From assembly GCF_019312595.1 (NCBI RefSeq), contig NZ_JAHWDQ010000003.1:556914-620913 (forward strand): DNA of 64,000 nt. Direction: 5' to 3'. The stretch comes from Zhongshania aquimaris. Its GTDB lineage: Bacteria; Pseudomonadota; Gammaproteobacteria; Pseudomonadales; Spongiibacteraceae. The translations under genes were made by a program, and so were the position numbers. Shown piece by piece: positions 18,217 to 29,900 of the stretch. Below the pieces are notes generated by a model. It ran no database searches. It worked only from the letters and a program-made list of their open reading frames with translations, and had not been told where the DNA came from. Position 1 is the first letter of the stretch. Every line of letters starts with the position of its first letter.

Positions 18217-19251
18217 TTACTTCTCCTGTTCCAAATACGGTGCAAAAGACGAACTATAGCGACTGCTAAAGCCGTTCTCAGTCTTCTCTATTAGGTAAAC
18301 GGCAATGCCTAATTGTTCCGCCAATTCCATTGTTTTATCGCCGCCAAGTACGGAAAACGCCGTCGCCATTGCGTCGGCAAAGGCGCAGGACGGATCGAGA
18401 ACTGTTACCGATGCCAAATTATGGGTGATCGGCCTACCTGTGCGAGGGTCTATGGTGTGCGAGTAGCGCACTCCATTCTCTTCAAAGTAATTGCGATAAT
18501 CACCCGAGGTGGCGACACCAATATTACCGAGCAAAATTGGCGTGGTTTTATCGGCTTCTAAATCAGGGCTTTCAACCCCTATACGCCATTGATCACCGCG
18601 CGGGCTTAAACCTGCGGACCGCATTTCTCCGCCGATCTCAACCAAGTAATCTATGCTTCCCAGAGACTCTAGCCACAGCGCGACCGCATCAACCCCGTAG
18701 CCCTTCGCAACAGCCGAAAGGTCTATACGCAGCTCTGCGTTCTTCTTAAGCTTATGCTCGGCCATATCTAATTCAATACGGTCAAAGCCCACCTCTGCAA
18801 GTGCTTTTGTAATCGCGACATCGTCTGGGGTGCCCTCGTGCTTCTCTGGCCCAAATCCCCAAAGATCGACTAACGGCCCCACCGTCACATCAAACGCACC
18901 GTTACTCAACCAACTGACTTCAATCGACACCACTAAAATATCGAATAGCATTGGCGTCAATGTACGCCACTCGCCCGCAGGCATCGCATTTAGGTGACTA
19001 AGTTCAGAATCTGGAATGTAGGTAGAGGCAATTTGATTAAATGCCGCTAGGCGCTCATCCAGTGCTTGCTGTAAAGACTGGGCCGTCCAGTCACCGGGGT
19101 TGCGCAGGGTGATATGGTAGCTCGTACCCATGGTCATGCCGCTGAGGCGCATGTATTCAGGCGGTGCCGGAGAACAGGCGCTCAGAATGAATAAAAGCAG
19201 CACGAGGGCTGCTTTTATTAGGCGCGGGGTAAAATTAACCACCGAAATCAT
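18217..19251 (-). CDS. apbE: FAD:protein FMN transferase ApbE (lipoprotein)
   Basis: ApbE covalently attaches FMN from FAD to threonines in NqrB and NqrC. The N-terminus has a lipoprotein signal ([14 protein letters not shown]) with the lipid-bearing Cys. Downstream are [21 protein letters not shown] and [11 protein letters not shown], then the region [20 protein letters not shown] that binds FAD and Mg. The start is uncertain: ATG 19251 lies inside the end of nqrF and an in-frame GTG exists at 19278. Overlap with nqrF implies coupling. Position in the nqr operon points to NqrB/C as targets. Confidence 0.93.
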   Translation of the reverse strand: MISVVNFTPRLIKAALVLLLFILSACSPAPPEYMRLSGMTMGTSYHITLRNPGDWTAQSLQQALDERLAAFNQIASTYIPDSELSHLNAMPAGEWRTLTPMLFDILVVSIEVSWLSNGAFDVTVGPLVDLWGFGPEKHEGTPDDVAITKALAEVGFDRIELDMAEHKLKKNAELRIDLSAVAKGYGVDAVALWLESLGSIDYLVEIGGEMRSAGLSPRGDQWRIGVESPDLEADKTTPILLGNIGVATSGDYRNYFEENGVRYSHTIDPRTGRPITHNLASVTVLDPSCAFADAMATAFSVLGGDKTMELAEQLGIAVYLIEKTENGFSSRYSSSFAPYLEQEK

Positions 19252-20458
19252 CGAGCAAAATATTGTCAGCTTCAACACCCAAATCTTCCAGCATCTTAAT
19301 CACCGCTGAGTTCATCATTGGCGGCCCGCACATATAGAACTCGCAGTCTTCTGGCGCGTCATGATCCTTCAAGTAATTTTCATAAAGTACCTGATGGATG
19401 AAGCCCGTTTTACCAGTCCAGTTATCTTCCGGCTGCGGATCAGACAAGGCCAAATGCCATTCAAAATTGTCGTTTTCAGCGGCCAGCTTGTCGTACTCTT
19501 CAACGTAAAACGCTTCGCGCATGGAACGTGCACCGTACCAAAAGCTAATTTTACGCTTGGAGCTAAGACGCTTAAGCTGATCAAAAATGTGTGAACGCAT
19601 TGGTGCCATACCGGCGCCACCGCCAACAAACACCATTTCCGCATCGGTTTCTTTGGCAAAAAACTCACCGAAAGGACCATATACTTTAACTTTATCGCCG
19701 GGCTTAAGGCTGAACACCCAAGATGACATTTGCCCAGCCGGTAGCGACAAATTGTTTGGTGGCGGCGTCGCGGCACGAATATTGAATTTAACAATACCGC
19801 GCTCTTCTGGGTAGTTGGCCATGGAATAAGCGCGGATTACTGTCTCTTCCACTTTAGACTCCACGTTCAAGAAGCCAAAACGCTCCCAGTCACCTTTGTA
19901 TTCCGCTGGAATATCAAAGTCAGAATACTTCACGTGATGTGGCGGACACTCTAACTGAACATAACCACCTGCGCGGAAGTTAACATTCTCTCCCTCCGGC
20001 AACTTCAGCGTTAATTCTTTGATAAACGTTGCCACATTGGGATTAGACTCAACCGTACACTCCCACTGTTTAACGCCAAATACGTCTTCAGGCACTTCAA
20101 TTTTCATGTCCTGCTTAACCGGTGTCTGGCAAGACAAACGCCAGCCTTCACGAGCTTCACGAGGACTAAAATGTGCCTCTTCAGTGGCGAGCATGGAGCC
20201 GCCACCATCATTAACAATACATTTACACTGCGCGCAGCTGCCGCCGCCGCCACAGGCAGAAGCTAAAAATACGCCCTGAGCAGACAGGGTATTAAGCAGC
20301 TTATCGCCCGCTGGTACGGTAATGGTTTTCTCGCCATTGATCTCAATAGTGACATTGCCGCTGCTCACTAAACGTGAGCGCGCAAATAAGATGATGCACA
20401 CCAGCGATAATACAATTGCCGTAAACATCCCCACACCGAGAATAACTACTGTATTCAT
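19235..20458 (-). CDS. nqrF: Na+-NQR subunit F (NADH-oxidising)
   Basis: NqrF accepts electrons from NADH. It has an N-terminal membrane helix (about 3-25), a 2Fe-2S ferredoxin domain with [12 protein letters not shown] (about 69-80) plus a fourth Cys in LSCQTPV, and an FAD/NADH reductase domain with RAYSMANYP (FAD) and [18 protein letters not shown] (NAD). The C-terminal block [15 protein letters not shown] completes the NADH site. The 407-residue length matches the family. It lies 24 bases downstream of nqrE. Confidence 0.97.
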   Translation of the reverse strand: MNTVVILGVGMFTAIVLSLVCIILFARSRLVSSGNVTIEINGEKTITVPAGDKLLNTLSAQGVFLASACGGGGSCAQCKCIVNDGGGSMLATEEAHFSPREAREGWRLSCQTPVKQDMKIEVPEDVFGVKQWECTVESNPNVATFIKELTLKLPEGENVNFRAGGYVQLECPPHHVKYSDFDIPAEYKGDWERFGFLNVESKVEETVIRAYSMANYPEERGIVKFNIRAATPPPNNLSLPAGQMSSWVFSLKPGDKVKVYGPFGEFFAKETDAEMVFVGGGAGMAPMRSHIFDQLKRLSSKRKISFWYGARSMREAFYVEEYDKLAAENDNFEWHLALSDPQPEDNWTGKTGFIHQVLYENYLKDHDAPEDCEFYMCGPPMMNSAVIKMLEDLGVEADNILLDDFGG

Positions 20459-20482
20459 TACAAGGTCTCCAGTTCGTCTCGG

Positions 20483-21091
20483 TTAAAGATCAATGCCGCC
20501 AAAGGACATAAAGCCTAAGGACATCAAACCCACAGTAATAAAAGTAATACCCAGGCCACGCAAGCCTTCGGGTACATCACTGTATTTTAACTTTTCGCGA
20601 ATACCTGCCAGCGCCATAATCGCCAGCGCCCAGCCAGTACCCGCGCCGGCGCCATACACCACCGACTCAGAGAAATTGTAATCGCGCTCTACCATGAAGA
20701 GAGAGCCACCCATGATCGCGCAGTTTACCGTGATCAATGGTAAGAATACGCCCAGCGCGTTGTACAACGCAGGCACGTATTTATCTAACACCATTTCCAT
20801 GATCTGAACGATGGCCGCGATAACACCGATATAGCTCAACAAGCCCAGGAAGCTTAAATCCACATCCGGAAAACCTGCCCATGCCAAGGCACCTTCGCGC
20901 AACAAGTGGTTATAAATAAGGCTGTTTACTGGCACGGTTAAGGCCATAACCACAATCACCGCAATACCCAAACCGATAGCGGCTTGGATTTTTTTGGAGA
21001 TGGCCATGAACGTACACATACCGAGAAAGAAGCTCAGCGCCATATTTTCAAGAAATACCGAACGCACGAACAGGCTAATATAATGTTCCAT
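20483..21091 (-). CDS. nqrE: Na+-NQR subunit E
   Basis: This is an integral membrane subunit of the sodium pump, six helices over 202 residues, paralogous to NqrD with inverted topology. Conserved features include [16 protein letters not shown] and a Cys in [16 protein letters not shown]. The Cys pairs across the membrane contribute to the Fe site shared with NqrD. Its start overlaps the stop of nqrD by one base. Confidence 0.96.
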   Translation of the reverse strand: MEHYISLFVRSVFLENMALSFFLGMCTFMAISKKIQAAIGLGIAVIVVMALTVPVNSLIYNHLLREGALAWAGFPDVDLSFLGLLSYIGVIAAIVQIMEMVLDKYVPALYNALGVFLPLITVNCAIMGGSLFMVERDYNFSESVVYGAGAGTGWALAIMALAGIREKLKYSDVPEGLRGLGITFITVGLMSLGFMSFGGIDL

Positions 21092-21756
21092 TAAAAGGCC
21101 TCCTTAACACTGCGGGTATTCTTGGTGATTTTGAATTCGGCCTTCTCAACCTGTTCCTTTTTCACCGAGCGAACAACCCAGATGAAAATACCAATCAGGA
21201 AGAATGCGCTCGGTGGCAATAGCAGTAAACCATTAGGCACATACCAACCGCCATCAGTGACGACCGGAAGAATTTCATAGCCAAATAATTTACCGGAACC
21301 AAACAGCTCACGAACCACTGCAATACTGAACAGTACAACGCTGTAGCCCAAACCATTACCGATACCATCGACAAAGCTCGCCAGCGGCGGGTTCTTCATC
21401 GCAAAACCTTCGGCGCGTCCCATCACGATACAGTTGGTAATAATCAAACCAACAAACACCGACAGCTGCTTACTGATTGCAAATGCATAAGCTTTTAGTA
21501 GCTGATCTACCACTATTACCAGCGAGGCAATGATAACCATCTGCACGATAATGCGGATGCTGCCCGGAATCTGATTACGAATCAGCGAGACTGCAAAGCT
21601 AGAAAACGCGGTAACCAAGGTCACCGAGATACACATTACTAGCGTTACTTTAAGGCTAGACGTCACCGCCAGCGCTGAACAGATACCCAGTATTTGCAAT
21701 GCGATGGGGTTATTTTGAATAATCGGCTTAGTTAAAGCTTCTCTCATTGTCGACAT
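21091..21756 (-). CDS. nqrD: Na+-NQR subunit D
   Basis: This membrane subunit forms the pseudo-symmetric pair with NqrE. The protein has a Cys in LGICSALAV, the conserved block [18 protein letters not shown] and six hydrophobic segments over 221 residues. The N-terminal [18 protein letters not shown] is a family marker. An earlier residue triplet (MST) precedes it, so the start may be at either Met. It follows nqrC by three bases. Confidence 0.96.
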   Translation of the reverse strand: MSTMREALTKPIIQNNPIALQILGICSALAVTSSLKVTLVMCISVTLVTAFSSFAVSLIRNQIPGSIRIIVQMVIIASLVIVVDQLLKAYAFAISKQLSVFVGLIITNCIVMGRAEGFAMKNPPLASFVDGIGNGLGYSVVLFSIAVVRELFGSGKLFGYEILPVVTDGGWYVPNGLLLLPPSAFFLIGIFIWVVRSVKKEQVEKAEFKITKNTRSVKEAF

Positions 21757-21759
21757 GGC

Positions 21760-22527
21760 TTATGCCTCCCCTGAGCGCAAATTGCTTAAGAATTTTTGGT
21801 AACCCAGCTCACCCATCCAAAACTGCAATAGGTTGCTGACACCGCGACTGGTTAATGTTGCACCTGACAGAGCATCTACTTTATTAGCAGCGCCAGGTGT
21901 AGACGAATCAACATTGCCCTTTACCAATTGGATAGCTACGTCGCCGTCGTCGTAAATTTCTTTACCGGGCCACAATGCTTTCCATTTAGGATTATCTACT
22001 TCACCGCCCAAACCTGGGGTTTCGCCGTGCTCGTAAAAACCTAAACCAGCGACAGTATTAAAGTCATTCTCCAAAGCGAGAAAGCCGTACAGTGTCGACC
22101 ACAGGCCGTAACCACGCACAGGTAGTATCACCTTGTCGTAATTACCGTCTTTACCGATCAGATATACCATCGCAAAATTTTCACGACGCCGTATCTTAGC
22201 CAAATCATCATCACCTAGCGCAATTGATGTTTCAGTATCTTTAGCTACTTTAGCTTGTTCAAAGCCTTTAAGCGCAAGCTCATCGGTGAATTTGCCGGTA
22301 CGTAAATCTACGATTTTAGTGGTGACTTGCTCAAACTGAGCTTCAATACTCTCGCCAGGCACCAACAAGCCAGCCGCCGCCAAAATATTAGCTTTACGGT
22401 CTAGCGCTTTGTTCGCCACCTGAGCAGGTTTTAGCATTACTGCAGCACTGGCAACCACCAGCGCGCATACAATACAGAGGACTACGGCAACCAGCAGCGT
22501 TCTCTGTGTACTGTCGTTATTAGCCAC
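21760..22527 (-). CDS. nqrC: Na+-NQR subunit C (FMN-bearing)
   Basis: This subunit has a single N-terminal helix (about 10-32) and a periplasmic FMN domain. The flavin attachment motif [10 protein letters not shown] near the C-terminus carries the acceptor Thr that ApbE modifies. I chose GTG at 22527: it begins [12 protein letters not shown], has GGAGG seven bases upstream, and overlaps the end of nqrB by eight bases. The longer frame to 22572 has no such support. Length 255 agrees with relatives. Confidence 0.95.
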   Translation of the reverse strand: MANNDSTQRTLLVAVVLCIVCALVVASAAVMLKPAQVANKALDRKANILAAAGLLVPGESIEAQFEQVTTKIVDLRTGKFTDELALKGFEQAKVAKDTETSIALGDDDLAKIRRRENFAMVYLIGKDGNYDKVILPVRGYGLWSTLYGFLALENDFNTVAGLGFYEHGETPGLGGEVDNPKWKALWPGKEIYDDGDVAIQLVKGNVDSSTPGAANKVDALSGATLTSRGVSNLLQFWMGELGYQKFLSNLRSGEA

Positions 22528-23719
22528 GTGCCAACCTCCGCTTAATATTCGCCTGCACCACAAAATGATCAATTAACGGTGCGAATAAATTGGCAAACAA
22601 TATTGCCAGCATCATGCCTTCTGGGAAGGCCGGATTCACAACGCGAATCAACACCACCATCGAGCCAATAAGCGCACCATAAACCCACTTGCCGGTATTC
22701 GTCATCGAGGCCGACACAGGGTCGGTTGCCATAAACATCATACCGAAGGCAAAACCACCCAAGACGAGGTGCCAATGCCACGGCATAGCCATCATCAGGT
22801 TGTTACCGCCATCCATTGAATTAAACAGCGTCGTCAGTGCAAACATACCAATTAATACGCCTGCCACAATGCGCCATGAAGCGATACGCGTCCAAAGTAA
22901 GACTGCGCCACCAATCAAGATCGCTAAGGTAGACACCTCACCCATTGAGCCGTGCATATTACCTATGAACGCGTCCATCCAAGACATTTGCTGTTCCAGC
23001 ACAGCTAAGCCATCGCTGGCAACAACCGACAATGGCGTCGCGCCGGTAAAGCCGTCAACCGCTGTCCAAACCGCATCGCCAGACATACTTGCAGGGTAGG
23101 CAAAGAATAAGAATGCGCGGCCGGCCAGTGCGGGGTTCAAGAAGTTTTTGCCCGTCCCGCCAAATACTTCTTTGCCGATAACGACACCAAAGCTAATACC
23201 CAGTGCGACTTGCCACAGTGGAATGCTAGGCGGACATATCAGCGCGAACAATATAGAAGTAACAAAGAAACCTTCGTTGACTTCGTGTCCACGCTTCATT
23301 GCAAATAAAACTTCCCAGAAGCCACCAACAACAAATGTGACGGCGTAAACAGGGATGAAATACCAGAAGCCATGCCAGAAGTTGTCCCAAATATTGGTCG
23401 GGTCGTAACCCGCCATCATAGAGATCATTACATGGCGCCAGCCTTCCCCTGCTGAAAGCCCCATGTCGAGCATGATTTGGTTAGCTTGAAAGCCGATATT
23501 CCACATTCCGTAGAACATAGCCGGAAACGCGCAAAACCAAACGGTGATCATAACGCGCTTAAGATCAACGCCGTCACGAACATGGGCGTTTGTTTTAGTT
23601 ACCGACGATGGAGAATAAAAAATAGTATCCGCTGCTTCGTAGAGCGCATACCACTTTTCGAAACGACCGCCTTTCTCAAAATTCGGCTCGATATCATCGA
23701 GAAATTTTCTCAGCCCCAT
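22520..23719 (-). CDS. nqrB: Na+-NQR subunit B (FMN- and riboflavin-bearing)
   Basis: NqrB is the largest membrane subunit, thought to form the main sodium path. It has many hydrophobic helices across 399 residues, a basic N-terminus [18 protein letters not shown] shared by the family, and the FMN threonine motif GATPLS (in [12 protein letters not shown]). The segment [22 protein letters not shown] is also conserved. It lies 3 bases from nqrA and overlaps nqrC. Confidence 0.97.
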   Translation of the reverse strand: MGLRKFLDDIEPNFEKGGRFEKWYALYEAADTIFYSPSSVTKTNAHVRDGVDLKRVMITVWFCAFPAMFYGMWNIGFQANQIMLDMGLSAGEGWRHVMISMMAGYDPTNIWDNFWHGFWYFIPVYAVTFVVGGFWEVLFAMKRGHEVNEGFFVTSILFALICPPSIPLWQVALGISFGVVIGKEVFGGTGKNFLNPALAGRAFLFFAYPASMSGDAVWTAVDGFTGATPLSVVASDGLAVLEQQMSWMDAFIGNMHGSMGEVSTLAILIGGAVLLWTRIASWRIVAGVLIGMFALTTLFNSMDGGNNLMMAMPWHWHLVLGGFAFGMMFMATDPVSASMTNTGKWVYGALIGSMVVLIRVVNPAFPEGMMLAILFANLFAPLIDHFVVQANIKRRLARG

Positions 23720-23722
23720 GAT

Positions 23723-25063
23723 TTAACCCTCTTTCTCTATGCGGCTTAAATTGTCGCGAAGGATCGGCCCGAACTCATATTTGCCGGGGCAAACATAGGT
23801 GCATAGCGCGAGGTCTTCCTCGTCCAATTCCAAACAACCCAAGGTTTGCGACGCTTGGGTGTCACCAACAATTAGTGATCGCAGCAACTGCGTTGGCAAT
23901 ATATCCAACGGCATTACTCTCTCGTACACCCCGATCGGCACCATGGCCCGCTCACTACCATTGGTATTGGTCGTATAAGGGATACGTTTTTTGAAAAACT
24001 GAGACAAGTAAATCCGCAAAGATGAATGCTTATTCGCGCCAGGTGACAACCAGCCCATGAATTCGCGTTGGTTGCCCTCTGCCAATACCGTTACTTGGTT
24101 GTGGTAGCGGCCCAAAAACGCTGTTGCGCCGCGCGCTGTTCGACCACCAAGTACCGAGCCAGAGATAACACGATTATTGCCAGGCGCTATTTGGCCAGCA
24201 CAAAGCTCATCGAGACTGACCCCCAAACGAGTTGCAATCAAACGCGGCTTTTCAACTTGTGGTCCCGCCAGTGACACCACGCGATCGGTGTTTAATTTGC
24301 CAGTAGTAAATAATTTGCCGATAGCAATAACATCTTGATAGCCAATAGACCAAACGATCTTAGTCGCGCTAGCACCCTCTAAGAAATGAATATGGGTGCC
24401 AGCCAAACCTGCGGGGTGAACGCCACCAAATTCCGCCACGTGCAGCTGATCGTTATCCAAGCTTGGTATATTGCTGTTTGGTGCCACACACAAATGGACT
24501 TTGCCACTGGTTAGGCGGCACAAAAGCTCAAGGCCATTAGTAAAGGCTTCTTCCGACTGCGCGATAATAGGCGCCGGGTCTGCCGCTAGGGGATGAGTAT
24601 CGATGGCCGTGACAAAAATAGCTGCTGGACTGCTACCAATGGCCGGAATTCGACTAAACGGACGTGTGCGGAAAGCGGTCCAAAGACCAGATTCAACAAG
24701 ATTCTCGGTAACCTGCTCAGCAGTTAGCGTGGGCAATGCTGACGTGTCGTACTTGGCAAAACTCTCGTACTCATCGTCCTCCACATCAATCACAACAGAC
24801 TGCAACACCCTTTTTTCGCCGCGATTAATTGCAGAAACAAGTCCTGTTGCCGGCGAAGTGTATCGCACGCCCTCGTTTTTCTTGTCAGTAAATAAAACCT
24901 GACCGGTTTTAACTCGATCGCCGGTTTTAACCGCCATCGTTGGTTTCATACCAACGTAATCGAAGCCAACCACCGCGACAGAACGCACTTTTGAGCCAGG
25001 CTCAATACGCTGATCGGGCAGTCCCGATATGGGCAAATCAAGACCCCTGGTAATTTTGATCAT
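23723..25063 (-). CDS. nqrA: Na+-NQR subunit A
   Basis: This is the cytoplasmic subunit implicated in quinone access. The N-terminus [16 protein letters not shown] is nearly invariant in the family and fixes the start at ATG 25063; a GTG at 25078 would add five residues. Conserved features include [17 protein letters not shown] and the C-terminal [13 protein letters not shown]. Length about 446 is normal. It is first in nqrABCDEF-apbE-nqrM. The leader upstream contains a quasi-palindrome and a hairpin. Confidence 0.97.
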   Translation of the reverse strand: MIKITRGLDLPISGLPDQRIEPGSKVRSVAVVGFDYVGMKPTMAVKTGDRVKTGQVLFTDKKNEGVRYTSPATGLVSAINRGEKRVLQSVVIDVEDDEYESFAKYDTSALPTLTAEQVTENLVESGLWTAFRTRPFSRIPAIGSSPAAIFVTAIDTHPLAADPAPIIAQSEEAFTNGLELLCRLTSGKVHLCVAPNSNIPSLDNDQLHVAEFGGVHPAGLAGTHIHFLEGASATKIVWSIGYQDVIAIGKLFTTGKLNTDRVVSLAGPQVEKPRLIATRLGVSLDELCAGQIAPGNNRVISGSVLGGRTARGATAFLGRYHNQVTVLAEGNQREFMGWLSPGANKHSSLRIYLSQFFKKRIPYTTNTNGSERAMVPIGVYERVMPLDILPTQLLRSLIVGDTQASQTLGCLELDEEDLALCTYVCPGKYEFGPILRDNLSRIEKEG

Positions 25064-25297
25064 AAGGTTGCCTAACACTCTTATGGTTAAACGCGAAATT
25101 GCAAATTTGCGTAAACGGAGCGCGAAAGCGCTCTGGAAAATATGCGGATACTATTTTTAGCAACGCATTAAAAAACTGTCGCAAGTATAAAGACTCGCCG
25201 ATCTGCTTGCTACAGGGAGACCTACGATAAAGGCCAACTTAGCAAACATTTGCAGCCATGCCAGCTTGAGCTTTCGCTTAGACTGGCATGGTATCGG
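25064..25297 (-). promoter_or_regulatory. Leader of the nqr operon and gap 3' region
   Basis: No gene is seen in these 234 bases. Close to nqrA there is a 22-base quasi-palindrome (25091-25112, ACGC...GCGT ends, 18 of 22 symmetric) and a perfect GAGCGC-GAAA-GCGCTC hairpin (25118-25133). Either could control nqr expression. Near gap, CCATGCCAG and CTGGCATGG (25256-25291) form a 9-bp stem after the gap stop, possibly a terminator although it lacks a U-tract. I could not fix a convincing promoter. Confidence 0.35.
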
Positions 25298-26764
25298 TTA
25301 ATCCTGAGGATATACCGCGTATTCCACACCGGCCATCTGCTCTAGAATTCGATGTACCTGACAGCTGTAACCAAACTCATTGTCATACCAGCAGTACAAC
25401 ACTGCGCTTTTGCCGTTTACGATCGTCGCCTCACTGTCAAATACGCAGGCATGGCGAGAACCGACAAAATCACTAGATACAACTTCTGGAGAATTAGAGT
25501 AATCAATTTGCTTACGCAGCGGCGAATGCAGTGCCACACGACGCATAAACTCGTTCAACTCTTCAGTTGTGGTCTCAGTTTTCAAGTTCAGTTTTAAAAT
25601 AGCTAATGAAACATTGGGTGTCGGTACGCGAATGGCATTACCGCTGAGCTTGCCCAATAATTGCGGAAGCACTTTACCCACTGCTTTCGCTGCACCAGTT
25701 TCAGAGATAACCATATTCAATGGTGCACTCCGACCACGACGATCACCCTTGTGGTAATTGTCGATCAAGTTTTGGTCGTTGGTATAAGAGTGCACGGTCT
25801 CTACATGACCACCCTCAACACCGAATTTATCATCCAACACTTTGAGCGGCGGCGCGATCGCGTTAGTTGTGCAGCTCGCGGCAGAAATAATGGTGTCTGT
25901 CGGAAGTATCTCGTGGCTATTTACGCCGTGAACGATATTTTTCATATCACCTTTACCCGGCGCAGTCAAAATAACTTTTGAAATACCAGGACAGGCCAAG
26001 TGTACTGACAAACCCTCTGAGTCACGCCACTTACCCGTATTATCAACGAGAATGGCATCGTTGATGCCATATTGGGTGTAATCCACCTCAGACGGGGAGT
26101 TAGAGTAAATAACCTTAACCTCAACACCATTAGCAACAAACGACTGACGATCTTCGTCAACACGAATAGTCCCGTTAAATGGGCCGTGCACCGAATCGCG
26201 GCGCAGCAAGCTAACGCGCTTAACTAGATCGTTTTCAGCACCACCGTGACGAACAACAACCGCCTTAAGGCGCAGGTTTTCACCACCGCCCGCTTTCTCT
26301 ATTAAGAGGCGCGCCACTAGGCGACCAATACGACCGAAACCATACAAGACAACATCGCGAGCCGGGCGAACAGGCTCCTTAGCGCCGCCAATCAAGCCTG
26401 CGACTTGGCTGCGAACAAACTCTTCTACAGATTGACCTGCTGGCTTACCGGTTTCTTCGTAAGCAACCGCGATACGGCCAGCGTCGATATGCGCTGTACC
26501 CAAGTCCAAGGTAGCCAATGCCTGAATGACAGGAAAGGTTTCAAATTCAGATAGTTCGTTTTGCTCTACCTGACGCACAAAGCGGTGCGCTTGCATAATA
26601 TCTAGAACCGAAAGGTTAACCAGATTCTTTCCATAGATGTAGGTCTTAACGTTATTGGTGCGGTACAACTTACCAATCAGGGGAATCATCCCCTCTGCTA
26701 ATGCTTCACGTTCTTTCCAGTCGGCGAAGTAATCATCAGGACGCTCACGTCTTCTTTCAGTCAC
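25298..26764 (-). CDS. gap: Glyceraldehyde-3-phosphate dehydrogenase, N-terminally extended type
   Basis: NAD(P)-dependent GAPDH interconverts glyceraldehyde 3-phosphate and 1,3-bisphosphoglycerate. The Rossmann motif VVLYGFGRIGRLVARL begins only at about residue 136. The catalytic Cys is in SAASCTTNAIAP, and the C-terminal WYDNEFGYSCQVHRI is conserved. The 488-residue size reflects an extra N-terminal domain of about 130 residues, also seen in the Pseudomonas gap next to mfd. That branch is thought to serve gluconeogenic or stress metabolism; this role is not visible here. It is divergent from mfd. Confidence 0.92.
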   Translation of the reverse strand: MTERRRERPDDYFADWKEREALAEGMIPLIGKLYRTNNVKTYIYGKNLVNLSVLDIMQAHRFVRQVEQNELSEFETFPVIQALATLDLGTAHIDAGRIAVAYEETGKPAGQSVEEFVRSQVAGLIGGAKEPVRPARDVVLYGFGRIGRLVARLLIEKAGGGENLRLKAVVVRHGGAENDLVKRVSLLRRDSVHGPFNGTIRVDEDRQSFVANGVEVKVIYSNSPSEVDYTQYGINDAILVDNTGKWRDSEGLSVHLACPGISKVILTAPGKGDMKNIVHGVNSHEILPTDTIISAASCTTNAIAPPLKVLDDKFGVEGGHVETVHSYTNDQNLIDNYHKGDRRGRSAPLNMVISETGAAKAVGKVLPQLLGKLSGNAIRVPTPNVSLAILKLNLKTETTTEELNEFMRRVALHSPLRKQIDYSNSPEVVSSDFVGSRHACVFDSEATIVNGKSAVLYCWYDNEFGYSCQVHRILEQMAGVEYAVYPQD

Positions 26765-26915
26765 GGCAGATACCCTTTGCTTACGGGGGGAGAAATTGAG
26801 CGCGTATTATCTTTATTACTGCCCCTGAGTTCAACTGCCGAAGCGCCGCGAAGCAATGTAATAACTACCATTTGCAGGTTACAATGCCCTGCTGACCCGC
26901 TGAAGAAGTCGAATT

Positions 26916-29900
26916 TTGCCTGTGATCGAATTACCATCCATCGTAAAACCACCCAAAGGTGGCGCCCTTCACTGGGGCCAAATCCCCATTGCCAGCCACG
27001 GCTTACTGGCCGCAGAGCTAGCAAGCTCGCTCGATGCGCCGGTTTTACTACTCACAGCAGATACCGCCTCGGCTTACCAGCTAGAACAAAACATGCAATT
27101 TTTCGCAGAGGGGCTGCCGGTAAAATTGCTGCCCGACTGGGAAACGCTGCCCTACGATAATTTTTCTCCCCATGAAGACATTGTTTCGGAACGCCTGCGG
27201 ACTCTAAGCGAACTTACTACCATGCGACGCGGCATTTTGGTGGCGCCGATCAGCACATTAATGCAACGCATTGCTCCACCGGACTACGTCAGCAAGCACA
27301 GCTTGATTCTCAATGTCGGTCAAACCCTCGACATTGACAACTTCCGCCAACAATTAGAAAAAAGCGGCTACCGCCACGTCGACACCGTCTACCAACACGG
27401 GGAGTACGCCAGTCGCGGTGCGATTATCGATATTTTCCCGATGGGTAGCGAATCACCTTACCGCATAGACTTGCTCGACGACGAAATCGACAGTCTGCGC
27501 AGCTTCGACCCTGAAACACAACGCGGCATTGAGTCGGTCAAGCACATCAACTTGTTGCCAGGCAAAGAATTACCACTAGATGAAGACGGCATCACCCTCT
27601 TTCGCCGCAATTGGCACGAGCGTTTTAATGTTGACCACCGCAAATGCCCTATCTACCAAGATGTCAGCGACGGTATTGCTCCAGCTGGCATCGAGTACTA
27701 CCTGCCCTTGTTTTTTGAGCAAACCGGCACCCTCTTCGACTATCTCCCCGCCAATAGCTGGCTGCTTAGCAGCGCGGGCATAGAAGGCGCTGCCGAACAT
27801 TATTGGCAAGACATACAGCAGCGCTACGAGCAGCGCATAGGCGATATACGGCGACCGGTACTGCCACCCGCCACCGTATTCCAAACTGTGCCTGAAATTT
27901 TTTCAAGACTAAAAGACTATCCACGCGTGACCATTAGCGAGGCAACACTGCCGGATTCCGCAGGCAGCTATAATTTTGCCATCGACTCCTCGCCGCCACT
28001 CAACATCGACAGCAAACAAGACGACCCAATCGCCGCGCTAAGAGAATACTGCCGCGACCGCCGCGTTCTATTTTGCGCAGAATCAGCCGGCCGGCGCGAA
28101 GCACTGATCGACTTATTGACCAGACATAAGCTCAAACCTAAGCCGGTCAGCGGTTGGCGTGAATTTACGACGGGTAGCGACAGCATTAATATCACTGTCG
28201 CGCCACTTGACGAAGGCATTTCGGGCAGCGCCACCAACCCCTTTGCGCTGATTGCCGAATCCCAGCTATTCGGCAAGCGAGTATCGCAAAGTCGGCGTCG
28301 CAAAAAGGCCAGTAACACTGCAGAAAATGTGGTTAAAAATCTGGCGGAATTGCGAGTTGGCGCACCGGTTGTTCACGCCGACCACGGTGTCGGTCGCTAT
28401 TTGGGCCTGCAAACTTTAAATATCGACAATCAAGCCAATGAGTTTTTAAGCCTTGAATACGCCGATGGCGCCAAATTATATGTGCCAGTGACATCACTAC
28501 AGCTGATTAGTCGCTATAGCGGCGCTGATGACGAGCTCGCCCCGCTACATCGCTTAGGCACCGACCAATGGAGCAAAGCAAAGCGCAAAGCTGCCGAGAA
28601 AATTAGAGACGTGGCCGCCGAACTGCTCGATATTTACGCGCGCCGAGAGGCCCGCCAAGGGCGCTCGTTCGAGCTGAGCGACGAGGACTACTACGAATTT
28701 GCCAACGCCTTCCCCTTTGAAGAAACGCCGGATCAACAAACCGCCATCGAAGCCGTTATCGCTGATTTAAAATCGATCAAACCCATGGACAGATTGGTGT
28801 GTGGCGACGTGGGCTTTGGTAAAACCGAAGTCGCCGTGCGGGCCGCCTTTGTCGCCGTGCAAAATAATACCCAGGTTGCCATTCTGGTTCCTACCACCCT
28901 CCTGGCCCAGCAGCACTTTGAATCATTCCGCGATCGCTTCGCCGAACTGCCCGTAAATATCGAAGTGCTATCGCGGTTTCGCAGTGCCGCAGAACAGAAA
29001 GCGGTTATCGCCGACCTTGCGGCAGGCAAAGTCGATATATTGATTGGCACCCACAAGTTGCTCGGCAACGATATTGTCTACAAAAATCTCGGCCTAGTGA
29101 TCATCGATGAAGAACATCGCTTTGGTGTTCGTCAGAAAGAAGCGCTCAAAAATATTCGCGCAGAAGTCGATGTACTTACCCTCACTGCCACCCCCATTCC
29201 CCGCACCCTGAATATGTCGATGGCGGGCATTCGCGACTTATCGATTATTGCCACACCACCGGCACGCCGGCTGTCGGTAAAAACCTTTGTGCGAGAGTCA
29301 GATCCGGCCCTTATCAAGGAATCTATCCTGCGGGAAATATTGCGCGGCGGTCAGGTGTATTACCTGCACAATGAAGTCAAAACCATTGAGAAAGTCGCAC
29401 GGGAATTACAAGAAATGATTCCCGAGCTACGCATCGGCATTGGCCACGGCCAAATGCGAGAGCGCGAACTCGAACAAGTCATGAGCGACTTTTACCACAA
29501 ACGCCACAATGTATTGGTGTGCTCGACTATTATAGAAACCGGCATCGACGTACCCAATGCCAACACCATTATTATTGATCGCGCTGACAAATTTGGCTTA
29601 GCACAGCTGCATCAATTGCGCGGGCGAGTCGGTCGCTCTCACCACCAAGCCTATGCCTACTTATTAACCCCGCCCGCCAAACAATTAACTGGCGATGCCG
29701 AGAAGCGCTTAACGGCAATTAGCGAAGCCGATGATCTTGGTGCGGGCTTTACACTTGCCACCCAAGACATGGAAATCCGCGGTGCCGGCGAGCTACTGGG
29801 TGAAGGCCAAAGCGGGCAGATACACACCATTGGCTTTACCTTATACATGGACATGCTCGACCGCGCAGTGCGAGCCATTAAAGTCGGCAAGAAAATTAAC

